Shown here in pieces: positions 21,636 through 30,893 of a stretch of DNA of 64,000 bases; positions within the stretch are counted from its first letter, which is position 1; every line of letters begins with the position of its first letter. The stretch comes from Collimonas arenae. Its GTDB lineage: Bacteria; Pseudomonadota; Gammaproteobacteria; Burkholderiales; Burkholderiaceae_D. A program made the position numbers and the translations under genes. Where the stretch lies: positions 1,992,620 to 2,056,619 of the forward strand of contig NZ_CP013233.1 in NCBI RefSeq assembly GCF_001584165.1. The letters are read 5' to 3'. The notes under the pieces were generated by a model. It searched no databases and was not told the DNA's origin. It saw only the letters and a list, made by a program, of their open reading frames with translations.

Positions 21636-23047
21636 ATCCAGTCATGAAGCAGCTGATTGCCGACCGCGCGCTGTTGCCGCAGGGTTGGTGCAACAATGTC
21701 CTGTTGGAGTGGGACGAGGCCGGCATCCTGACCAATGTCAGTCCTGACGCCGCCGAGTTCGCGCTGGCGCCGCGCGTCGCTGCTGCGGTGCTACCCGGCA
21801 TCACCAACTTGCATTCGCACGCATTCCAGCGCGCGATGGCTGGCCTCACCGAATACCGCTCGCAGGCACAGGCCGGTTTCAGCGACAGCTTCTGGAGTTG
21901 GCGCACGTTGATGTACAAGTTCGCCGGTAAATTATCGCCGGCCGATTTGAAGGCGATTGCGCTGCAGCTGTATATTGAAATGCTGCAGGCAGGCTATACC
22001 TCGGTGTGCGAATTTCATTACCTGCATCACGATATTGGCGGCAAACCGTATGCCGATCCGGCTGAAAACCTGGTGTGCCTGATAGAAGCGGCGCAGGAAG
22101 CCGGCATCGGCCTGACCTTGCTGCCGGTGCTCTATCAGTACAGCGGTTTCGGCGCCCAGGCGCCACATGCCGGGCAGGCGCGCTTCATCAATTCGCCGCA
22201 GTGGATCATGGCGGCGCTACAAGGCTTGCAGGCGGCGCATCCGCAGCATGCCGGGCTGCGCTACGGCGTTGCGCCGCATTCGCTGCGGGCGGTGTCGCCG
22301 CAATCGCTGCAAGCCATGCTGGACCAGCTGCGGCAGTGGGATGCGCAGGCGCCGGTGCATATCCATATCGCGGAACAGACCAAGGAAGTTGACGATTGCG
22401 TGGCGGCATTGGGCGCGCGTCCGGTGGCCTGGCTGCTGGATCATGTCGAGGTCGATCGCCACTGGTGCCTGGTCCATGCGACCCACATGAATGCCGATGA
22501 AACCGTCCGGCTGGCGCGCAGCGGCGCAGTAGCCGGCATCTGTCCGACCACCGAAGCCAATCTCGGCGACGGCTTTTTCAACGGCGTCGACTACGCCGCC
22601 GCACAAGGCGTGTGGGGCATCGGTTCGGATAGTCATGTCAGTACCAGCGCTGCGGAGGAATTACGTTTGTTTGAGTACAGTCAGCGCCTGCTGCATCGGC
22701 AGCGCAATGTGCTGACTGGGGTTGCGGCTAGCGATGGCGCGGCGTCAGTTGGTGCTTATCTGTATCGACAGGCCTTACGCGGTGGCGCCGCCGCCGGCGG
22801 CAGGCAAGTGGCCGGCTTGCAGGTGGGACAACGCGCCGACCTGCTGGTGCTGGATCCACATCATGCCGACCAGGCCGGAAAACAAGGCGACCAGCAGCTC
22901 GACAGCTTCGTCTTTTGCCAACATGGCGCCAATCTGGTACGCGACGTCGTGGTCGGCGGCCGTTGGGTAATCCGCGATCATCGTCATGGGCTGCAGGAAA
23001 GCAGCGCCAAGGCATATGGGGATACACTCAAGGGATTGCTCGATTGA
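21632..23047 (+). CDS. hutF: Formimidoylglutamate deiminase
   Basis: 471 residues. Converts N-formimidoyl-glutamate to N-formylglutamate and ammonia, which marks the five-step route rather than formimidoylglutamase. Amidohydrolase motifs: [42 protein letters not shown] and [23 protein letters not shown] 21632 overlaps the hutI stop and has GAGGA upstream, deciding the start over longer in-frame options. Confidence 0.96.
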   Translation: MNPVMKQLIADRALLPQGWCNNVLLEWDEAGILTNVSPDAAEFALAPRVAAAVLPGITNLHSHAFQRAMAGLTEYRSQAQAGFSDSFWSWRTLMYKFAGKLSPADLKAIALQLYIEMLQAGYTSVCEFHYLHHDIGGKPYADPAENLVCLIEAAQEAGIGLTLLPVLYQYSGFGAQAPHAGQARFINSPQWIMAALQGLQAAHPQHAGLRYGVAPHSLRAVSPQSLQAMLDQLRQWDAQAPVHIHIAEQTKEVDDCVAALGARPVAWLLDHVEVDRHWCLVHATHMNADETVRLARSGAVAGICPTTEANLGDGFFNGVDYAAAQGVWGIGSDSHVSTSAAEELRLFEYSQRLLHRQRNVLTGVAASDGAASVGAYLYRQALRGGAAAGGRQVAGLQVGQRADLLVLDPHHADQAGKQGDQQLDSFVFCQHGANLVRDVVVGGRWVIRDHRHGLQESSAKAYGDTLKGLLD

Positions 23048-23060
23048 ACTTGGAGACAAA

Positions 23061-23879
23061 ATGAATACGCCGATAGAAAAATTCATATTCCGGCGCGGCC
23101 ACCTGCCGTTGTTGGTCTCGATGCCGCATGCCGGCGAATACATCCCGCCGGAGATCGCTGCCAACATGACGCCTGTCGCGCTACAGATAGCCGATACCGA
23201 TTGGCATATGCCGCTGCTGTATGACTTTCTGCATGAAATCGGCGCTTCGGTGCTGGTGGCGACCCATTCGCGCTACGTGATCGATTTGAATCGTCCGCGC
23301 GACAACGTCAACCTGTATCCGGGGCAGGACACGACCGGCCTGTGCCCGATCGACACCTTCCATAAAGAAGCCTTGTATCAAGATGGCAAGCAGCCCGACG
23401 ACACCGAAATTCAGCGTCGTATTACCAGTCATTGGGAGCCGTATCACAACCAGTTGCAGAATGAACTGCAACGCATGCGCGCCGAACATGGCGTGGCGAT
23501 GCTATGGGATGCCCATTCCATAGCATCGGTAGTGCCGCGTTTCTTTGAGGGACGGCTGCCGGACTTGAACCTTGGTACGGCATCCGGTGCCTCCTGCGCA
23601 CCGGAACTGGCACAGCAGTTGCAATTGATTGCCGCGCTGGCGACCGATGACGGCTATAGCCATGCCTTGAACGGCCGTTTCAAAGGCGGTCACATCACGC
23701 GCCACTATGGCAAGCCGGAGCAGAACATCCACGCGGTTCAGCTTGAGCAGACCCAGCTTACCTACATGGAGGAACAGTTGCCGTTTGCCTTCGATGAAGA
23801 GCGGGCAGCGCGGGTGCGGCCGACCCTGCGCCGTTTCCTGCAGACCATGTTGACCTGGGCCGATGCCCATGCGCTATAG
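23061..23879 (+). CDS. hutG: N-formylglutamate deformylase
   Basis: 272 residues. Last step: N-formylglutamate to glutamate and formate. FGase family motifs SMPHAGEYIPPEI, IADTDWHM, THSRYVIDLNRPRDN and MLWDAHSI supply the expected metal and substrate contacts. It begins 13 bases after hutF with GGAG six bases before the ATG. Its stop runs into the 3' end of the convergent cls-like gene (six-base overlap). Confidence 0.95.
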   Translation: MNTPIEKFIFRRGHLPLLVSMPHAGEYIPPEIAANMTPVALQIADTDWHMPLLYDFLHEIGASVLVATHSRYVIDLNRPRDNVNLYPGQDTTGLCPIDTFHKEALYQDGKQPDDTEIQRRITSHWEPYHNQLQNELQRMRAEHGVAMLWDAHSIASVVPRFFEGRLPDLNLGTASGASCAPELAQQLQLIAALATDDGYSHALNGRFKGGHITRHYGKPEQNIHAVQLEQTQLTYMEEQLPFAFDEERAARVRPTLRRFLQTMLTWADAHAL

Positions 23880-25235
23880 CCAGTAACCGAGTGAGCGCGC
23901 TGACCATTCCTTGATGTGTTCGGAAAACGGTCGCTGCTGCCACTGTCCCAGCGTAATCTGGTCGGAGTCGAGCAGATCCTCCTGGAAGGCATTTTCCATT
24001 TCATTGCCGAAATCGCTGTCGATCACGATCACATTGGCTTCGTAATTGTGCAGGAAGCTGCGGATATCCAGGTTGGCGGAGCCGACGGTGGACCAGACAC
24101 CGTCGATCACCGCGGTCTTGGCATGCAGCACTGTCAATTGCAATTCGTAGATATGGATGCCAGCCTCCAGCAGCTGCGTGTAGAACGAGCGACCGGCCTG
24201 GAACACCAAGCCGCTGTCCGACACGCTGGGCAGGATCAAGGTGACATCGACGCCGCGCCGCGCGGCAGCTTCAAGCGCATTGACCAGTTGCCGGTCGGGC
24301 GCAAAGTAGGGCGTGGTGATGTGGATGCTTTGCCGGGCTTGCTGGATCGCCAGGATGTAGGCTTTGTAGATACCATAGTCGCCGTCCGGTTGGCTGCCGA
24401 GCACGTGAACAGCCTTGTCGCCGGCCTTTTTCAGCGCAGGGAAATAATCGAGGTCGGGCAAGTCTTCGCTCTGCTGGCTGACCCACGTCTGCAGGAACAG
24501 CAATTGCAGCGAGGCGACTGCCGGACCTTCGATCTGGACATGGGTGTCGCGCCATCCAATATCATTCGCCGTCGCGTGGCGGTGCGAGCGGAACAAAGAG
24601 CTGTTGGCATAGGCTGCACTAATATTGACGCCGCCGGTAAAACCAATTTTGCCGTCAACCACCAGGATCTTGTGGTGATCGCGATGGTTCAGTTGCCAGC
24701 GGCCGAAGCGTTTGAGCGGATTGACCGGATTGAATTCGAGCAGCTTGATGCCGGCGGCGCGCATCTGTTCGAAAAATGCGCTGGGGGTGCCGATGCTGCC
24801 GACGCTGTCGTAAATCACGTTGACCTGCACGCCGGCACGCTGTTTCTCAATCAACAGGCTGGCGAAGCGCTGGCCCAGCTCATCCTGATCGAATATGTAG
24901 GTTTCAAAATTGATGGTGCTTTTGGCTTGCTCGATGGAGGCAATCATGGCTGTCATGGTTTCGGGGCCATCGAAGAGCAGAGTGACTTTGTTGCCAGGGA
25001 CCAGCGGGCTACCGGTGGCTGCTGCTTCAAGCGCCGCCAGGCGGGCCTGGTCGAGAATTGGGCCGGTGGTTACGTTGGTGGCTGCCGGGATTTTCTGTGT
25101 GAGCGATGTGCTCAGGTTGCTGACATCGGGCAGGGTTGAGCATGCAGCGGTCAGGATGCCGAGCAGCAGGGCAGCGTATCGCTTGAGTCGATTGATTCGG
25201 CGCTGCGGCACGGGGTTGTTCAACGTGTTTTCCAT
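23874..25235 (-). CDS. Phospholipase D-family cardiolipin synthase-like lipoprotein
   Basis: 453 residues. A lipobox LLGILTAAC predicts a lipoprotein. Two HKD motifs follow: HHKILVVDGKIGFTGGVN (about residue 235) and LHAKTAVIDGVWSTVGSANLD (about residue 390), as in cardiolipin synthase and PLD enzymes that transfer phosphatidyl groups. Unlike ClsA it lacks a pair of N-terminal membrane helices. I take ATG 25235 (MENTLNNP); the ribosome site is weak, and an in-frame extension to 25355 lacks protein-like character. Monocistronic and convergent with hut. Confidence 0.88.
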   Translation of the reverse strand: MENTLNNPVPQRRINRLKRYAALLLGILTAACSTLPDVSNLSTSLTQKIPAATNVTTGPILDQARLAALEAAATGSPLVPGNKVTLLFDGPETMTAMIASIEQAKSTINFETYIFDQDELGQRFASLLIEKQRAGVQVNVIYDSVGSIGTPSAFFEQMRAAGIKLLEFNPVNPLKRFGRWQLNHRDHHKILVVDGKIGFTGGVNISAAYANSSLFRSHRHATANDIGWRDTHVQIEGPAVASLQLLFLQTWVSQQSEDLPDLDYFPALKKAGDKAVHVLGSQPDGDYGIYKAYILAIQQARQSIHITTPYFAPDRQLVNALEAAARRGVDVTLILPSVSDSGLVFQAGRSFYTQLLEAGIHIYELQLTVLHAKTAVIDGVWSTVGSANLDIRSFLHNYEANVIVIDSDFGNEMENAFQEDLLDSDQITLGQWQQRPFSEHIKEWSARSLGYWL

Positions 25236-25327
25236 ATCTGGTGGCGTTGATGTTCGTTGCCGTTGGGATATTACAGTGTTGTGATGGCGCTTGCTTGAGT
25301 GCTTACTCGAATTGTCTTTTCTGCTGC

Positions 25328-25357
25328 ATGTGATGGATGTGGAATCATCCATCACAT
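25328..25357. terminator. Strong hairpin between the SpecificRecomb-family and cls-like genes
   Basis: A perfect 12-bp stem, ATGTGATGGATG / CATCCATCACAT, with a six-base loop. It has no U tract, so it may be a factor-assisted terminator or RNA stabiliser for the leftward gene ending at 25441. Confidence 0.5.
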
Positions 25358-25359
25358 AG

Positions 25360-25423
25360 TTAAATGGGGTCGGAGTTTTTTTTCGGCGGGGTTTTGCCGA
25401 AAATTACTCTGCCCCCCTTTTAA
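25360..25423. repeat. REP-like palindromic element (GGGGTCgGAGT type)
   Basis: The outer ends TTAAATGGGGTCGGAGT and ACTCTGCCCCCCTTTTAA are imperfect inverted repeats, and the inside is a hairpin TTTTCGGC-ggggtttt-GCCGAAAA. The AATGGGGTCAGAGT-like end is familiar from dispersed palindromes that accompany REP-associated transposases. No transposase is nearby, so this would be a non-autonomous copy. Confidence 0.55.
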
Positions 25424-25440
25424 CGGTCCACGGAGTACGT

Positions 25441-27657
25441 TCAGTGACGCATCAGTCGTGTTCGTCCGGCAAAAGCGAACGCCCCCGAAATTTTTTCCCT
25501 TGATCGATCAGATTTGATTTTATGCAGCGGATGTTCTTCCTCTGGAATCGCCACCTTTTTCGGCGGAATGAAAAAATCCCTCGGGCCTTTGCAGAAGCGC
25601 TTGAACACTGCTTTGGCCAGGGTCAAGCCGTGGCGGAAGCGGACCTGGCGGGCTCTTAGGGCGACAAACAGGGCTAGCGAGAAGCTGACCCACAGGTTGA
25701 CGGTGCCGATCCCGATGACGCCGATCACCGATGTGACGGCGGTTTGCCAGCTCATGTGGTTGTCCAGGCCGACCAGGGCGGTGGCGAAATTGGTGGCGGA
25801 AAAGGTGATGTGGCGGATGTCGATCGGCAAACCGAGCATGAAGCCGATGGTGCCGATGGTGCCTAGCAGGATGCCGAAATAGAAATTCCCCATCAGGCCG
25901 CCCAGGTTGCGCTCCAGATATTCGCCGAAACGGGCTTGGCGCTCCTCTCCCAGAATCCCGCGCAGCCAGTGCGCGCGTGCTACCCGTTTGGCCATATGGG
26001 TATACAGCGCCTTGTTGTCGTAGTAGCCGGAAATCAGGCCGGCCAGGAACAGGCAGACGCCGGCGATGGCGGCGTGGAACAAGGCCAGGCTGGCGAACGG
26101 ATCGATATCGTGCAGCAGGTGAGCCGCCTTGTCGGGCGACACTAGATGGTGGCCGAACAGTGCCTGGTAGCAGAGCGCGATCAGGTAGGCGGCCGGGAAG
26201 GCGATCACCAGGTTGCCGGCAACGGCAATGAATTGGGTGCGGATCACCTTGACGATCAGTTCCACCAGGCTATCGATATCAATGTTGCGACCGTCGTGGC
26301 TTTGCAAGCCGGAAGCGATACGGGAGGCGGTCATGGCCGGTTGCTTGGTGGCGACCGTGAAATGGAGTACATGAATCAGCATGAAGCCGAGTGAATAGTT
26401 CATGCTGAACAGGAACGCTTCGACCAACGGTGCGGCGCGCAGGTAGGATGCCAGTATCTTCAGCATCGACATGAAACCGATCACGAAGCCGGCACCGGCA
26501 GCCGAACGGAACATCGTGGCGTATTCCGAGCGATCTTCGGCGATGTAGTGCTCGCCGGTGCGGCTGGCGTTTTCTGTAACGTTGCGGGCCAGCAGGTTGA
26601 TGTTGTCGGCGAACAGTTCGCGCACTGCGTATTTGCGGTTATGCCCTTCGATCAGTTCCTGCGCCAGGGTGAGCGCCTCGCTGCGCTTGGCAAGTTGCTG
26701 GGCTGTGGCTTGCGCTTCGATCGCCCCCAAGTCGAGCGGACCTTCCGGCTTTTCAGTGTTGGGTTCGGTGATACCGATTTCACCGACGTCGACCAATGTC
26801 AGCAGCTTGCGCAGGCGTGCGATGCTTTGCTCCAGGCGCACCAGCAGGTAGGTCAGCGACACGCTGCTGCCCATGCGCAGCGCATTCTTGCGGATCTTGA
26901 GTACGATGGTTTCGCATTGGTCCAGCATCACGGACAGGTGACGCGCATCTTCCAGCGGCGGCAGTTCGGCCTGGCCAAAAGCTGAATCGGCAGCGGCCAG
27001 GTGTTGGCGATAGCTGTTCAGATAAAGATGCAGTTCGACGTTCTGCATCAGGAACGGCGATTCGAATTCATCAATGCTTGGATACAGCCTGAGCAAGGCT
27101 GGCTCCAAGCCCATGGCACTGATGCGGTAAGAGAGCGTCTGAATCGCTTCCAGCATTTCGCCGATGGTCTTGTGGCGATCGATGGCGTCGCTGGCCGCAT
27201 TGTTTTCGGCGTCGGTGTACGGCGCAGCTCGACTCAATAAATCGAACAGGGCCAGCCAGTCGGCGGTTGGTACCGCATTGATCCAAAGATAATCGGTCTC
27301 TTTCGGCAGTAGACGATCAAGGCAGTCGCGCAAGTAGTTTTCATCCAGCGCGGGCGGCAGCAGCCGGAACGACATGCGCTGAAACAGTTCGGTAAAGAAG
27401 CCGGCGTTCGGCAAGATGCCGGTGTCGGTGTACAGGCTGATCTGGCGCCGTGTTGAAAATAGCCGCAGCACGTAGTGGCGCAGGGCGCTGGCCTGGTCTG
27501 GTTCGCCATGCAGCAGTTGCACCAATATGCGAACCTTCTCGGCGGCTTGTGCGCCAAGTTCAGGCTTGTTGGGGCGCAACGTGTTTATCAATGCCACCAG
27601 GTGATCGATGTTGTCGGAGTTCGGATCGGCGGCAATGAGTTTTAGTGTTGACAGCAT
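25441..27657 (-). CDS. SpecificRecomb-family (Gcr-type) membrane protein, often called site-specific recombinase
   Basis: 738 residues. The N-terminal half is soluble and helix-rich (e.g. HGEPDQASALRHYVLRLFSTRR). The C-terminal half has six or so membrane segments (AGAGFVIGFMSMLKIL, FLFSMNYSLGFMLIHVLHF, LVIAFPAAYLIALCYQALFG, LFHAAIAGVCLFLAGLISGYYDNKA, FYFGILLGTIGTIGFMLGLP, ALFVALRARQ) and a basic tail. I recognise it as the COG4389/SpecificRecomb family. No Ser- or Tyr-recombinase catalytic motif is visible and the topology is that of a membrane protein, so I doubt the traditional name. Start ATG 27657 is a family-like MLSTLKL, with a weak ribosome site. Confidence 0.72.
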   Translation of the reverse strand: MLSTLKLIAADPNSDNIDHLVALINTLRPNKPELGAQAAEKVRILVQLLHGEPDQASALRHYVLRLFSTRRQISLYTDTGILPNAGFFTELFQRMSFRLLPPALDENYLRDCLDRLLPKETDYLWINAVPTADWLALFDLLSRAAPYTDAENNAASDAIDRHKTIGEMLEAIQTLSYRISAMGLEPALLRLYPSIDEFESPFLMQNVELHLYLNSYRQHLAAADSAFGQAELPPLEDARHLSVMLDQCETIVLKIRKNALRMGSSVSLTYLLVRLEQSIARLRKLLTLVDVGEIGITEPNTEKPEGPLDLGAIEAQATAQQLAKRSEALTLAQELIEGHNRKYAVRELFADNINLLARNVTENASRTGEHYIAEDRSEYATMFRSAAGAGFVIGFMSMLKILASYLRAAPLVEAFLFSMNYSLGFMLIHVLHFTVATKQPAMTASRIASGLQSHDGRNIDIDSLVELIVKVIRTQFIAVAGNLVIAFPAAYLIALCYQALFGHHLVSPDKAAHLLHDIDPFASLALFHAAIAGVCLFLAGLISGYYDNKALYTHMAKRVARAHWLRGILGEERQARFGEYLERNLGGLMGNFYFGILLGTIGTIGFMLGLPIDIRHITFSATNFATALVGLDNHMSWQTAVTSVIGVIGIGTVNLWVSFSLALFVALRARQVRFRHGLTLAKAVFKRFCKGPRDFFIPPKKVAIPEEEHPLHKIKSDRSREKISGAFAFAGRTRLMRH

Positions 27658-27777
27658 GTAAGTTCTTATAGAATGCAAAATCGATAGTGTACGTTCAGTT
27701 TGGCACAGCTGAAGGTAAATGAATGTTAAGTTTGGTTCGGCAGTTGCAAAGCGCATCAGGCGCCAAAGAAAGAATCC

Positions 27778-28359
27778 ATGAAAAATGTGAATAAGCAAAT
27801 TTTAGGACAATTCGGCCGCTGGCTGGCCATTGTGCTACTCGCTGCGCTCGCCGCATGCCAAAGCGTTCCACCATCCCTGACGATAGCCGACAGCGAACAG
27901 ATTGACCAATTGCTGATCCTGATCGACCAGCGCTTGGCGGTAGCACCCCAAGTGGCCAAGGCCAAATGGAATTCCGGCGCCGCCATCAACGATCCGCCGC
28001 GTGAGAAGCTGATCCTGGAAGACGTGGTGACGCAGGCGGATGGTTTGGACCCGGCATTTGTTCGGAAATTCTTCCAGGCACAGTTCGATGCCAGCAAAGC
28101 CTTGCAGCAGGAATTACAGGACCAATGGCGTGCCGAGGGGCGGGACAAGTTCGATCAGGTGGCCGATCTTGGCCGCGATGTGCGGCCTGTGCTGGATAAG
28201 CTGACGCCACAACTGATCACGGCACTGCACCGTACACGGTCTTTGTTGAACCGACCGGGGACCCGGGATTATATAGAAACCCGTTCGCTGCAACTGGTGC
28301 GTGGCGATATCGACGGCAAGCCGCGGCGGATTGCGTTGCTGGGGCTGGGCGTCAAATAA
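27778..28359 (+). CDS. aroQ: Exported chorismate mutase, AroQ gamma class (lipoprotein-like)
   Basis: 193 residues. Rearranges chorismate to prephenate. The N terminus is a signal sequence ending in a lipobox-like LAALAAC. The all-helical mutase core shows the active-site pattern LIDQRLAVAPQVAKAKW (Arg, Lys), NDPPREKLIL (Arg, Glu) and FFQAQFDASKALQQ (Gln), followed by the gamma-class second half (DKLTPQLITALHRT). Secreted AroQ proteins are known in several proteobacteria and mycobacteria, with uncertain physiological role. It is divergent from the SpecificRecomb-family gene with 120 bases between the starts. Confidence 0.86.
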   Translation: MKNVNKQILGQFGRWLAIVLLAALAACQSVPPSLTIADSEQIDQLLILIDQRLAVAPQVAKAKWNSGAAINDPPREKLILEDVVTQADGLDPAFVRKFFQAQFDASKALQQELQDQWRAEGRDKFDQVADLGRDVRPVLDKLTPQLITALHRTRSLLNRPGTRDYIETRSLQLVRGDIDGKPRRIALLGLGVK

Positions 28360-28372
28360 CGCAAGCGATGCA

Positions 28373-28408
28373 CTTGGTCCCGGGGCTGTTAGCAGGCGCA
28401 GGACCAAG
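28373..28408. terminator. Hairpin between convergent aroQ and the DUF4124-like gene
   Basis: An eight-bp perfect stem CTTGGTCC / GGACCAAG with a 20-base loop lies between the two 3' ends. There is no U tract on either strand, so terminator function is likely by position only. Confidence 0.45.
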
Positions 28409-28426
28409 ATCTCAGAGTCTTCAGCA

Positions 28427-29067
28427 TCAGCAATGGCCCCAGAACATCCTGGTTTGCACTTCGTCCCGCTCGCGCCGCATGCGGTCGCGGATGTGCGGCG
28501 CTTGCCAATGGCGGGCCCGGTTGTAATTGTAATCGAGCCATTGGAAGCGCCGTCCTAGAGCTACGCAATCGACATCGGGTTCGGTCCCGATCGAGGTGGT
28601 TGGTTCAAGGACGCCGGCCGGCGACGCTGCTTGCGCCACGGGTGGCGGTGGTTGGCGTAGCGTGTTTTCAACTGTCGCCCGGTCGTAGCCTGGAATGATC
28701 GCATTGTCGGTGATTTGCAGCGATTCGGCGTTGCTGCCGCGCGGACAGCCTTTGTCGGTGTAGACGATCTTGCCGTCAATACGGCATTTGGCGATAGTGC
28801 CGACGTGTTCCAGCAGCGGTTCGCTCGGTCGTTGTTGGGCTGCGGCAGGCTGGGCGTTGTCGGTAAGCGCTGTGGCAGCAGGCGTCGCCACGGGGGCGTG
28901 GCGGGAGCAATTGCCGCATTGTTCGTCGTTGCCTTGTCGCCCACGGTTTTCGTCCTGTCCGGGACGGTGGGGCGATCGGCGGTAGAACGATCGATCGCAA
29001 ATAGCGTGCCGCCGACAAGTGCGACAGCAAGAGCGACAGCGCCGGAAATTCGGAGGGCAGAATGCAT
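28427..29067 (-). CDS. DUF4124-like envelope protein, one contraction
   Basis: About 213 residues. One N-terminal hydrophobic segment (VALAVALVGGTLFAI) acts as anchor or signal, followed by a Thr/Pro/Ala-rich linker. The CRIDGKIVYTDKGCPRG motif matches the Cys-flanked YTD...CP core of DUF4124 domains, and the tail is Arg/Tyr-rich (LDYNYNRARHW). A C missing from a six-C run as read on the coding strand (28892-28896) splits the frame in the linker. Function is unknown; the domain occurs in periplasmic proteins. Confidence 0.65.
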
Positions 29068-29155
29068 GCGTCTATTCAGGATATGGGCTGATCGCCATGG
29101 CTACCCCGCATGAGGACTTGTCTCAGGAGTGGGCATGGCGATTTCAGGGGCAGGT

Positions 29156-29599
29156 TCAGGGCAGTAATTGTCCGCGTATTTCGCCGGCCGGATTGGTAGC
29201 GCTGTGTACATTGATGTACAAGTTGCCTGCCATGTAGCTGGCATATTGCGCATCCGTGAACTTGGTGTTGGCCGGGACCGACCAAGTGCTGTCGCCTGTC
29301 TTGACCAGGCCCACCAGCACCGGCCCATTCTTGCCGAGTGCGCCCTCATGGATGTGCGCCACTTTGCCTTGCATGCCGTCGGTGGTGACGCTGCCGCTGA
29401 CGGATTTATCGGCCGCCACCACGATGGTTCCGCTGCCGGTTGCCGCCGAACCGGTAGGCGGCACTTCGTGTCCACCATCGAGGGTGATCTTGCTGGTATG
29501 GCCCATATCCATGGACATGGTCGAACACGCTCCTAGCAGGAGCGCCAGGGCGACAGAAGCGAACAACGACGGCCTGACATTTTTTAGTAGGTTAGCCAT
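29156..29599 (-). CDS. CHRD domain lipoprotein
   Basis: 147 residues with lipobox LLLGACS. The CHRD-type beta domain contains DGGHEVPPTGSAATGSGTIVV, KVAHIHEGALGKNGPVLVGL and YINVHSATNPAGEIRGQLLP, the last being the domain's most conserved strand. CHRD domains occur in chordin and in many bacterial secreted proteins of unknown role. Start ATG 29599 follows AAGGAAAG; a longer frame to 29779 lacks a signal sequence. Monocistronic. Confidence 0.85.
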   Translation of the reverse strand: MANLLKNVRPSLFASVALALLLGACSTMSMDMGHTSKITLDGGHEVPPTGSAATGSGTIVVAADKSVSGSVTTDGMQGKVAHIHEGALGKNGPVLVGLVKTGDSTWSVPANTKFTDAQYASYMAGNLYINVHSATNPAGEIRGQLLP

Positions 29600-29823
29600 T
29601 TTCTTTCCTTCGTTTTGTTGTGGGGAAGCGCACACATTAGTGTAGTCCGCTTTCGGCATTACGGAATGTTTTATGTGTCCGCTTGACCTTGTAGTAGCTT
29701 TAGGGTTTTTAATGAGTGTATACGGCGTCGAAAGAAAATCGATTGCAGAACTCAGTGCGACAACACTGATACATTGCAACTAGCACTTATTTACACTTAT
29801 TTGCACGTATTCCGAGGATACCC

Positions 29824-30768
29824 ATGAGCGCAGGCCATACCCATGCCTTACCTAGCAGCCAGAACGAGAAATATATCTGGATTGCGCTGGGACTGACTTC
29901 GACTTTCCTGGTGGTGGAGGTAATCGGTGGCCTCGTCACCGGTAGCCTGGCGCTGATTTCCGATGCTGCGCACATGTTGACGGATACCATGGCGCTGGCA
30001 ATCGCATTGGCGGCGATCCGTATCGCTCGCCGCGCACCCGACGCCCGTCGTACCTTCGGCTATCACCGCTTCGAAATTCTGGCGGCGGCATTTAATGCCG
30101 CCTTGTTGTTCCTGGTGGCGATGTACATCCTGTATGAGGCCTACCAGCGCTTCCGCAGCCCGGCCGAAATCCAGTCGACCGGCATGCTGGTCATTGCCGT
30201 GTTCGGCCTGTTCGTCAACCTGCTCAGCATGCGCTTGCTGAGCAGTGGCAAGGACGCCAGCCTGAACGTCAAGGGGGCCTATCTCGAAGTGTGGAGCGAC
30301 ATGCTGGGTTCGCTTGGGGTGATTGCCGGCGCGTTGCTGATTCGTTATACCGGCTGGACCTGGATCGACTCGTTGATTGCGGTCCTGATCGGACTCTGGG
30401 TGCTGCCGCGTACTTGGGTGTTGCTGAAGGAAAGCGTGAATATCCTGCTGGAAGGGGTGCCCGAAGGGATGGACATCGATCAGGTACAGAGCGCCATGCG
30501 CGCCGTCCCTGGGGTGTTGAGCGTGCATGATTTCCACTTGTGGGCGCTGACCAGCGGCAAGGCAAGCCTGACTGCGCATGTGGTGTACGATCCGGCATAC
30601 GCAGTCGAGCAGCAATTGCTGCCGGCGCTCAAGGATGTGCTGGCACGGCAATTTTCGGTGTATCACACGACCTTGCAGTTCGAGACTTTCCCTTGTGCCC
30701 ATACTGACGACGGTTGCAATTACGGCGCGCCGGAAGAGGGCCACGAAGCATCGCATATGCACGTCTGA
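29824..30768 (+). CDS. Cation diffusion facilitator (CzcD/ZitB-type metal exporter)
   Basis: 314 residues, six membrane segments and a C-terminal metal-sensing domain. Exports divalent metals against protons. TM2 has DAAHMLTD (D47, H50, D54). TM5 reads YLEVWSDMLGS, with Glu155 where zinc transporters of this family usually have His, plus Asp159. The tail HTDDGCNYG...HEASHMHV is His/Cys-rich. GAGGA precedes the ATG by six bases. Two copies of a CACTTATTT(A/G) repeat lie just upstream (29784-29803). No regulator is adjacent. Confidence 0.9.
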   Translation: MSAGHTHALPSSQNEKYIWIALGLTSTFLVVEVIGGLVTGSLALISDAAHMLTDTMALAIALAAIRIARRAPDARRTFGYHRFEILAAAFNAALLFLVAMYILYEAYQRFRSPAEIQSTGMLVIAVFGLFVNLLSMRLLSSGKDASLNVKGAYLEVWSDMLGSLGVIAGALLIRYTGWTWIDSLIAVLIGLWVLPRTWVLLKESVNILLEGVPEGMDIDQVQSAMRAVPGVLSVHDFHLWALTSGKASLTAHVVYDPAYAVEQQLLPALKDVLARQFSVYHTTLQFETFPCAHTDDGCNYGAPEEGHEASHMHV

Positions 30769-30854
30769 CAGCATCGCGGGCCGCTGTTTCGCCATTCTGC
30801 CAAGAGTCGCCGCATAAGCGACGGTTTCGCTTCACTAGCCGGAGCATATTGTGC

Positions 30855-30893
30855 GCCATGATGCCCGTGGCCTGTATTTACGGGCATCATGGC
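30855..30893. terminator. Long perfect hairpin after the CDF gene
   Basis: GCCATGATGCCCGT (30855-30868) pairs perfectly with 30880-30893 around an 11-base loop. It has no U tract. It lies 87 bases past the CDF stop and may be an attenuated terminator or a solitary palindromic element. Confidence 0.5.

Noticed and set aside
23916..25139. 407-codon frame antisense to the cls-like gene
   Set aside because: It lies wholly opposite a strongly conserved phospholipase D-family gene with both HKD motifs; composition is that of a shadow frame.
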